Below are positions 58,576 to 64,000 of a DNA stretch of 64,000 nucleotides, piece by piece (the first letter of the stretch is position 1; each line of letters starts with the position of its first letter). The stretch comes from Pomphorhynchus laevis (lineage: Eukaryota; Acanthocephala; Palaeacanthocephala; Echinorhynchida; Pomphorhynchidae), in assembly GCA_012934845.2 (NCBI GenBank), contig WNNJ02002011.1, forward strand, positions 186,001 to 250,000, read 5' to 3'. The translations under genes and the position numbers were made by a program. Under the pieces are notes generated by a model, which did not search any database, was not told where the DNA came from, and saw nothing but the letters and a program-made list of their open reading frames with translations.

Positions 58576-61500
58576 CGATTGAAATCGAAATCCAATGAAC
58601 AGTGACTGTGATTTATTAGAAAAGCTTTCGGCTTTTGTAAGCCTTCTTCAGTTCAATCTGAAATATACATATGCACAATACAATGTCTGCAATATAACAA
58701 AAACACAAATCAAGTATCAAAACACAAATATACAGTTCATGTGCTAAGGTAAGTGACAGTCATTATATGTATTTAAGTGTAAATCTGTCATAAGTTGCGC
58801 TATCCAGAACTGTTCCCTATTTCTCCTCGCAGTTACGTTAGGCAATTCATCCTCTAAAACCATAACGCTCATTGTATGTTCAGGGTGTTCAATGGAATGA
58901 TTAGCTGCACCATCCCTACCAGTTCGTCTAGCTCTAACGTCGCAACGTCTAGTATTCATACGAATATTAAGTTGATGTCCTGTTTCTCCGACATACTGAA
59001 CCGGACATTCAGCACACAAACACAAATATACTAGGTTTTTCGTTTTACATGTGGCTGCACATTTTGTGGTGTACTCCAACGCCGTGACAGAACTACGAAA
59101 TTTGCTGCCTCTGCATATTTCTGCGCAGCATTTGCATCTATTATTACCGCAGGGGCGTGTACCACTTAATGTACCCTCATGACGTAATTTATTTGATAGT
59201 AGATTTCTCAAATTAACACCCTTTTTAAAAACTACTTTCAGTTTCTTCCTTGAGCCCGTGATTACATTCAAAGACGCTAATGCCCTATTGAGATCACCCT
59301 CCAAAGACAATAAGGCCGGATGATAATCGGTTACAATATAACATCCACCCCCCTCATCCTCCGACGGAGATATTCGACTAAGCAATTCGCATCGATCCAT
59401 TTTGCAAACGTCTTTGACTTGACGCTCGATTTGATATTTCTTATAACCACGGGCTAAGAACTCATCTCTAAGCTTATTTAATGTTAATGCGAAATCGTAT
59501 GATGTAGAGCAAATTTTCTTAGTACGAATCATCTCGTTTCTGATCATCAATCTTTTTATTCTCAGATGATGTGCACTATTAGCATGTATAAATGTACGAG
59601 TTCCCACAAATTTACGGTATACAGTAGTTTGCCACTTTTCTTGGGAATCCAAATAAATCTTTACATCTAGGAAATTTATGCCATGAGTATCCACCACCGA
59701 CCGTACAAATTTAAGCTCAGAAAAAGCATTGAGAATAATTTTCTAAGCTCGCCTTTAATACAAAAATATGTGAATATTAAGCCCAATGAACGTAGTAGAT
59801 CAAATATGTCAAAAACCCAGATGAATGCAATTAGGGAATTAAGGTCAAATCCAAATATAATGATACTACCGGCAGACAAGGGTAACAAAACTGTAGTTTG
59901 GTCTACTATGGACTACATTGCTGAAGGAATGCGCCAATTGAGTGGGGATGCATATGAGCGAATTGAGCTGGTGGATCATATAGGTATCGTTGATGAGGTT
60001 CACACTGTCATTTCCACTCTAGTGAAAGACAACGAGGTAAAAAGTAAGTTATTGGTTGATAATCCTATCTTGGGATATATGTATCTTCTTCCTAAGATAC
60101 ATAAGAACCAAACTCCTTGTCCGGGACGACCTATTATTAGAAATTGCGGAACATCAACGGAAAAATTAGCTCGCTACTTACATGGTAACTTATATCCCTT
60201 GTTAAGGCAATGCCCTTCGTTTATTAACAGCACAGATCAATTCATAAGAAAATTTGAAGGTATTAAACTGTCGCTTAACTCTGATAGTATATTATTTACT
60301 GTGGACGTGGAGTCGTTGTTTACCTCCATCATCTTGCGTAATGGCGTTAATGCCGTCAAACAGCTTATGTTAGCAGCGGAATACGATGACTCGGAGATAA
60401 AAACTACATGCACTCTATTAGAACTGGTAATGGAATCAAACACCTTCACATTCAATGATAAGATCTTTAGACAGACTAGGGGAACTGCAATGGGTAGCCC
60501 GATAGGACCAACATATGCAGGGTTGTATGTGGCATACGTAGAGAAATGCTTCATAGCTTCGCGGGAGCTAAGACCAACTTTCTGAGTGCGATATGTAGAC
60601 GATATTTTTGGTATTTGGAGTCACGGTGAGGAATCGCTCGTTAAATTGTTAAATGATCTCAATGCTTTTTCTGAGCTTAAATTTGTACGGTCGGTGGTGG
60701 ATACTCATGGCATAAATTTCCTAGATGTAAAGATTTATTTGAATTCCCAAGAAAAGTGGCAAACTACTGTATACCGTAAATTTGTGGGAACTCGTACATT
60801 TATACATGCTAATAGTGCACATCATCTGAGAATAAAAAGATTGATGATCAGAAACGAGATGATTCGTACTAAGAAAATTTGCTCTACATCATACGATTTC
60901 GCATTAACATTAAATAAGCTTAGAGATGAGTTCTTAGCCCGTGGTTATAAGAAATATCAAATCGAGCGTCAAGTCAAAGACGTTTGCAAAATGGATCGAT
61001 GCGAATTGCTTAGTCGAATATCTCCGTCGGAGGATGAGGGGGGTGGATGTTATATTGTAACCGATTATCATCCGGCCTTATTGTCTTTGGAGGGTGATCT
61101 CAATAGGGCATTAGCGTCTTTGAATGTAATCACGGGCTCAAGGAAGAAACTGAAAGTAGTTTTTAAAAAGGGTGTTAATTTGAGAAATCTACTATCAAAT
61201 AAATTACGTCATGAGGGTACATTAAGTGGTACACGCCCCTGCGGTAATAATAGATGCAAATGCTGCGCAGAAATATGCAGAGGCAGCAAATTTCGTAGTT
61301 CTGTCACGGCGTTGGAGTACACCACAAAATGTGCAGCCACATGTAAAACGAAAAACCTAGTATATTTGTGTTTGTGTGCTGAATGTCCGGTTCAGTATGT
61401 CGGAGAAACAGGACATCAACTTAATATTCGTATGAATACTAGACGTTGCGACGTTAGAGCTAGACGAACTGGTAGGGATGGTGCAGCTAATCATTCCATT

Positions 61501-61878
61501 GAACACCCTGAACATACAATGAGCGTTATGGTTTTAGAGGATGAATTGCCTAACGTAACTGCGAGGAGAAATAGGGAACAGTTCTGGATAGCGCAACTTA
61601 TGACAGATTTACACTTAAATACATATAATGACTGTCACTTACCTTAGCACATGAACTGTATATTTGTGTTTTGATACTTGATTTGTGTTTTTGTTATATT
61701 GCAGACATTGTATTGTGCATATGTATATTTCAGATTGAACTGAAGAAGGCTTACAAAAGCCGAAAGCTTTTCTAATAAATCACAGTCACTGTTCATTGGA
61801 TTTCGATTTCAATCGTAAAATAAATATTTCGAAAGTATTCCAGAAATGGGATCTCGTGTGCGGTTCAACAGTAGCATA

Positions 61879-61972
<94 letters not shown>

Positions 61973-63633
61973 TTTTCCGAATATAAGATTAATTAATTTT
62001 ACTAACGCTTCTTTAATATCTACTAAACCTAGATTTGTATAAAGCGTATTCAAATCGTACTATTTATATTCTGAAAATTTATTCCTTTTGTTTGTTCTAC
62101 AAATTCTTTCGTAGAATTAATACTGAAATAGTGTTTTATACCAGTATTAATTTCGATTACCTTGCAATATTTTTTAAAGTATGCTTTAATTACTTTAAGT
62201 ATTTTATTCATATAGACAGAAAGCGGTTTTAATGTACATTTAAAAGCACTACATATGAACCTAGGTTTTATTGGATTTTTATGTAATTTTAGATTCCAAT
62301 ATAATATAGGTATAGTTTTATTATCTAATTCAACCTCTATACCCTTAAAATCGTTATTTTATAAATTGTTAGTGCGAAAAATCGCTTGAAACTGTGGTCC
62401 AGGAGCCAAAATGGCTACGATTAATTTTTAATCCATATTTTGCTGCTGAATAACTTGACTTCGATCATCAGCTCTAGCACACTTTAGCAATAACTGAAGG
62501 TTATTAGCTCCCATAGCACAGTTTAACACTATCCGATACAATATAAATTGTATACAATATTTATGTGACGGATCTCATATAACTAGATGAGCTAAATTGC
62601 TTTCCGGGATCCATCTTTTGAATTCTCTTTAAATAAATTGGCAAGGTTTTAACCGGAAAAAGTAGTGAAAATTTGCATGTAGCAAAATTTCACTACTTTT
62701 TGTCAATTTCAAATTTTTTTCGAATTCTTTTTGTAGTGAAAGGTTTTTTTCCGGTTTTTCTTAAGACTTCATTAAGTATTTAAAAGTTTATAGAGAGGGC
62801 AAAGATGATATTTTGAACGAAGATAAACATGGCATTGTCGTAAATTTATCGTCAGAAATTCTCACATTCTAGTATACATTCTAGTATCTTATATGAATAC
62901 CAGTATATACCGGTCTATTAATGTTAGCTGATTATTTATCTAATAAATTACGTTAGGTATTTACTTACCTGGTTTAAATATTTAGTAAAATATTCATTAA
63001 ATATAATGGAGTAATATTATAAAAATATAATATTAATATTATATATTATATATAATAATTATTTTAATTAATAAATATTAATTAAAATAATTATTAATAA
63101 TTTTTATTATTAATAAATATTTTATTATAAAATAGTATATATTATAATATATTTAATATTAATATTTTATATTAATATTATATATATTTTTATAAAATAT
63201 GTTTTATTATTTCTAAAACGCTATTTAACGTAAAAATATACATCTAATAGCTTACTGCATTTTAACGTTCTTGTATCTGATAATTGGTATATCAACGTTA
63301 GTTGTGATGTTTATCGGATTTTCTTGGATAACTGGAGATATGTTGCGGTCTTGCAATGCTTTAGATATTAGAGATCTGTAAAAATGTCGTTGATTTCCCC
63401 TATGTTGAAATTTTGATGTACAGCAAATGTTTAAAAAATTTAAATTGTTACCCGTGAACATTATTTCTATCTAAGCGTTCAATCGTCCTTCTATCAAAAT
63501 CAAGCCGCAGTAATCCTCGACCGACAATGTTACTCAGCTGATGATTGAATTGATTTGCCAGCATAAACATTACCGACGGACTGACTCTAAGAATTGGTAA
63601 TTGATTCTTGTATGCAGCGAAATCCAGAATAAG
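44343..63633 (-). CDS. QSOX: Quiescin sulfhydryl oxidase (QSOX), 3' seven exons
   Basis: Exons in order of translation: 63633-63452, 63399-63256, 56034-55905, 53808-53701, 52713-52572, 49686-49522, 44530-44343. All phases agree and they total 1,059 nt (352 residues plus stop). QSOX oxidises protein thiols to disulfides in the secretory pathway, passing electrons from a thioredoxin CxxC to an Erv/FAD domain and on to oxygen. Visible are a redox-inactive thioredoxin-like part (LDFAAYKNQLP), the helical linker (MNDLESCIHYIIRIEV, CFPGRREV), the Erv domain (DWKHCQGSQPEYRGYPCSLW, FFSCYLCRKHF with the FAD-proximal CxxC, DAVLYIWKIHNRVNQRL) and a C-terminal CPDC pair. The N-terminal thioredoxin with its active CxxC must lie right of the window. 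No C-terminal membrane helix is present, so this is a short secreted form. Confidence 0.88.
44930..47520 (-). mobile_element. Degenerate LINE with ORF1 and ORF2 remnants
   Basis: From 5' to 3' on the minus strand: an ORF1-like RRM piece at 47,508-47,272 (SNLIVRNLPVSESEQQVILN); a linker reading FDSLIAVRNLNDNLHRSVSV and MSELVSALRK (46,382-46,137); RT motif A at about 45,780-45,700 (ALFVDFQKAFDSVDRDFLLY); motifs B and C at 45,667-45,458 (IQGDSVSPLLFSIFISDLP, MYADD); then a C-terminal part (TKIVKFRNGGRLS) to about 44,930. The parts are in order but in different frames with stops. A tandem duplication of about 120 bp lies at 47,005-47,250. It sits in the last QSOX intron. Confidence 0.75.
47530..49510. 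other. AT-rich part of the last QSOX intron
   Basis: Mostly low-complexity AT-rich sequence. Two short palindromes (gagttatgcataactc and agtgcataacttatgcact near 48,455-48,505) are visible. No coding segment was recognised. Confidence 0.5.
49522..49686 (-). CDS. QSOX: QSOX exon with the Erv active-site CxxC
   Basis: The acceptor is ggatttag and the donor gtaagt, phase 1 at both ends. It encodes GNPSSFSAADLMSTFVDYI, then YNFFSCYLCRKHFKKA and DENDAVLYIWK. FFSCYLC corresponds to the FFGCRDC redox site next to FAD. A later possible acceptor would shorten the linker below the family length, so the longer form was chosen. Confidence 0.9.
50585..51120. repeat. Foldback element with about 150-bp arms
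   Basis: The arms at 50,600-50,755 and 50,965-51,110 are inverted: acgactttcagtcaccatgt and tagatgtccacttcagcatc on the left match tgacatggtgactgaaagtc and gatgctgaagtagacatcta on the right. About 210 bp separates them, with no recognisable gene. It lies just upstream of a Penelope-like fragment in a QSOX intron. Confidence 0.75.
51185..51720 (+). mobile_element. Penelope-like GIY-YIG fragment with tail motif
   Basis: The plus strand reads CNTDVCNTAYIGYKTCNLIN, the core of a GIY-YIG nuclease with a preceding C-x4-C, and then IYKYNAITKLKLAETLIIKL, the helix that carries the catalytic glutamate in Penelope-like proteins. The tail holds CTGATGA (51,647-51,653), a degenerate hairpin and GAAA (51,672-51,675). 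The RT part is missing; it is an old, broken fragment. Confidence 0.65.
52572..52713 (-). CDS. QSOX: QSOX exon, start of the Erv domain
   Basis: The acceptor is atgttaag and the donor gtaaga. It encodes DNGEYILPASTDWKHCQGSQ, then EYRGYPCSLWMLFHTLSV. WxxC.GS...RGYPC.LW.LFH is the conserved FAD-binding entry of QSOX Erv domains. The start is fixed by phase 0 and by keeping the WKHC tryptophan. Confidence 0.92.
53701..53808 (-). CDS. QSOX: QSOX exon (FPGR linker)
   Basis: 36 codons, phase 0 at both ends, acceptor gttaag and donor gtatgt. It encodes CFPGRREVILFLERLRNQI, then RRSITGAELRQLSLA. It corresponds to the YFPGRP..V..FL stretch of the helical region in QSOX. Confidence 0.88.
53810..55900. 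other. QSOX intron with a small SINE-like piece
   Basis: AT-rich. A GC-richer stretch at 54,755-54,915 (actgatgagactaagctgtg, aaggtcgaaacgcagc, cctgatgaaggctg) looks like a reversed relative of the dispersed SINE-like repeats. An inverted run gagtaattaagagaattactc lies near 55,020. Nothing else was recognised. Confidence 0.45.
55905..56034 (-). CDS. QSOX: QSOX exon (DLESxxHY helix)
   Basis: The acceptor is gatatag and the donor gtaagt. One base completes a Gln codon. It encodes YSPHMNDLESCIHYIIRIEV, then EKESIRALKNILNLLIE. MxDLESxLHYxxRxEV is the hallmark of the QSOX helical linker. Confidence 0.93.
56040..57380. other. QSOX intron, one unassigned open frame
   Basis: AT-rich intron. A plus-strand frame of 91 codons (56,333-56,608, MSDIEMPNCQFLYKNDNLST...) shows no motif I know and is antisense to the host gene. 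I do not call it a gene. Confidence 0.4.
57400..58490 (-). mobile_element. RT element, C-terminal half and 3' end
   Basis: An open stretch of 230 codons (58,432-57,740) contains [20 protein letters not shown] (RT motif B), [11 protein letters not shown] (motif C), YLDMNIKL and LYRKDDIF. This type of RT (MG.NSSP.(I/L)ADL with YIDD) is common in invertebrates and near Penelope-like RTs, but I see no endonuclease. The 3' end (57,400-57,740) includes gaattgactaataaataac and caggtttcggcccctaactc, shared with 17.9 kb. It is the better-preserved part of an element split by a Penelope-like insertion; the N-terminal half lies at 61,975-62,400. Confidence 0.75.
58491..58573. repeat. (TA)n microsatellite, left flank of the Penelope pair
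   Basis: About 80 bp of pure TA between the RT element's C-terminal half and the inverted Penelope arm. In the unoccupied 12.4-kb copy the same place has only a short TA-rich run. Confidence 0.95.
58744..59734 (-). pseudogene. Inverted partial Penelope-like copy (GIY-YIG half)
   Basis: The open frame from 59,697 to 58,744 holds the region after RT motif C: THGINFLDVKIY, a connector with a cysteine cluster (CGNNRCKCCAEIC), then the GIY-YIG core (NLVYLCLCAECPVQYVGET) and REQFWIAQL. It is open throughout but lacks the RT core, so it cannot be autonomous. Near-identity to the right arm implies a recent origin or gene conversion. Confidence 0.85.
59735..61647 (+). CDS. Penelope-like RT and GIY-YIG endonuclease polyprotein
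   Basis: Domains in order: IMILPADKGNKTVVW, then LPKIHKNQTPCPGRPII, motif A LFTVDVESLFTSI, motif B FRQTRGTAMGSPIGPTYAGL, motif C RYVDDIFGIW, LDVKIY, a cysteine cluster CGNNRCKCC, then GIY-YIG: LVYLCLCAECPVQYVGETGH, with a conserved NHSIEHPEH stretch and REQFWIAQL supplying the glutamate. RT followed by GIY-YIG is the Penelope-like layout. The N-terminus is cut at the inverted junction near 59,735, and the reading frame has one interruption within the RT, so it is damaged but well preserved. The tail at 61,740-61,765 has a CTGAAGA-hairpin-GAAA motif. Confidence 0.88.
61881..61971. repeat. (TA)n microsatellite, right flank of the Penelope pair
   Basis: About 90 bp of pure AT/TA directly after the Penelope-like right end and directly before RT-element sequence (ctttttccgaatataagatt), which also follows a TA run at 12.37 kb. 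Translated it gives an YIYIYI run that is not a protein. Confidence 0.95.
61972..62400 (-). mobile_element. RT element, N-terminal half
   Basis: The minus strand reads [23 protein letters not shown] sequence, then INSTKEF and [20 protein letters not shown] (RT motif A region), ending KRY at the TA run. It is collinear with the fragment at 12.36-12.96 kb and continues, across the Penelope insertion, into the half at 57.4-58.5 kb. It carries several breaks. Confidence 0.75.
62400..63250. other. QSOX intron, hairpin and AT-rich DNA
   Basis: A hairpin aaaaagtagtgaaaattt / aaaatttcactacttttt lies at about 62,663-62,705 with ccgg(a)aaaa strings around it, similar to the ccggaaaaa near 10,340. The rest is AT-rich and was not recognised. 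Confidence 0.45.
63256..63399 (-). CDS. QSOX: QSOX exon (HFYRSL)
   Basis: It encodes GNQRHFYRSLISKALQDRN, then VDIPIIRYKNVKM, ending in phase 2 at donor gtaagc. The HFYRSL segment matches the R.FYTAYL stretch before the QSOX helical linker. The next exon supplies YSPHMNDLES. Confidence 0.85.
63400..63451 (-). other. 52-nt mini-intron of QSOX
   Basis: It runs GTAACA to ACATAG, phase 2, and has an in-frame stop at its start. It is the same size class as the DD3-3 mini-introns, which supports a genome-wide class of very short introns. Confidence 0.8.
63452..63633 (-). CDS. QSOX: QSOX exon (second thioredoxin-like part)
   Basis: The acceptor is cattag, phase 0 start, phase 2 end. It encodes LILDFAAYKNQLPILRVSPS, then MLANQFNHQLSNIVGRG and LLRLDFDRRTIERLDRNN. 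It fits the QSOX segment after the catalytic thioredoxin domain (LDxSxYKxxxVxRVL...FGVTxFPS). This is the most 5' exon inside the window. Confidence 0.8.
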
Positions 63634-64000
63634 CTAATGAATATTTATAGAATATTTAAATTTACGTAAATACGTAATATATAGCAGAATATCATGAATA
63701 TATTTTAAAATATAAAATATAAATTTAATATATTATTATTTATATTATTATTTATTATTATATTATTATTTATATTTATATCAATAATATAAGTATAAAT
63801 TTAAAATATAATTTCAAAAGGTTCCATGGACAATGGCTGCGTTTGCTATTTACTCCATAGCCAAATAATTAATGGATCAAAATAAATTAGTTGGAATTAT
63901 TAATTTATTTGACTATCAATTAATTCATATTCATTCACAAATGTCTAATGTGTTTAATTATAATTAACCTCTTTCATTTCTAATATTAGTTTTTAAAAAT

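Larger units (their letters stand above)
58573..61880. mobile_element. Inverted (head-to-head) Penelope-like element pair
   Basis: The left arm (58,573-59,734, minus orientation) is an almost perfect inverted copy of 60,657-61,820. The encoded proteins differ at one internal residue (YLDS versus YLNS) plus the first one. The middle (59,735-60,656) holds the upstream RT part of the plus-strand copy. So a 5'-truncated copy lies head-to-head with a longer one. The right end has about 60 bp (ending ggttcaacagtagcatag) absent from the left. Such partial inverted copies are typical of Penelope-like elements. Confidence 0.88.

Noticed and set aside
61865-62053. ORF with a long YIYIYI stretch
   Set aside because: Translation of (TA)n joined to a decayed RT fragment.

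Overview
This is an A+T-rich animal (invertebrate metazoan) nuclear window. The evidence is spliced genes with GT...AG introns, many retroelements, satellite DNA and (TA)n microsatellites. I cannot name the species. Two host genes can be reconstructed exon by exon, both on the minus strand. They account for most of the window because their introns are filled with mobile DNA.

Gene 1 (41,749 down to 9,737) is a DD3-3 family secreted protein. It has 12 exons whose phases all agree, with ATG, signal peptide and stop inside the window, giving about 546 residues. Gene 2 (63,633 down to 44,343) is a quiescin sulfhydryl oxidase (QSOX). Seven exons cover the second thioredoxin-like part, the helical linker, the Erv/FAD oxidase domain and the C-terminal stop; the 5' exons lie beyond the right edge. 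Both genes mix multi-kilobase introns with introns of only 45-71 nt.

Layout: 1-3,250 decayed LINE (endonuclease plus reverse transcriptase). 3,923-9,610 a 262-bp satellite of about 22 units with a six-unit higher-order pattern. 9,737-41,749 the DD3-3 gene. Its last intron holds a LINE ORF1 with a 13-bp minisatellite 5' leader and a reverse-transcriptase fragment. Intron 10 holds a 351-bp foldback element with 12-bp target duplications and a hammerhead-ribozyme-like core. Intron 7 holds several 3' ends of one RT element. Intron 4 holds a tRNA-derived SINE. Intron 2 holds a Penelope-like fragment, LINE pieces, a 398-bp tandem repeat and an RT-element tail. Intron 1 holds an RT mosaic with an embedded transposase fragment, another foldback element and a LINE piece. 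41,750-44,342 is the spacer between the genes, with a foldback element near the DD3-3 start. 44,343-63,633 is QSOX: one intron carries a LINE (44.9-47.5 kb), another a foldback element and a Penelope GIY-YIG fragment (50.6-51.7 kb), and another a nested structure in which an inverted Penelope-like pair sits inside (TA)n inside a second RT element (57.4-62.4 kb).

The main points of interest are the hammerhead-like foldback element and the recurring CTGANGA-hairpin-GAAA tails on several element types, the satellite's higher-order structure and apparent tRNA-SINE origin, a LINE leader minisatellite that seems to have grown out of the ORF1 start, and the nested inverted Penelope pair. All homology calls come from motif recognition by eye; no database search was run.
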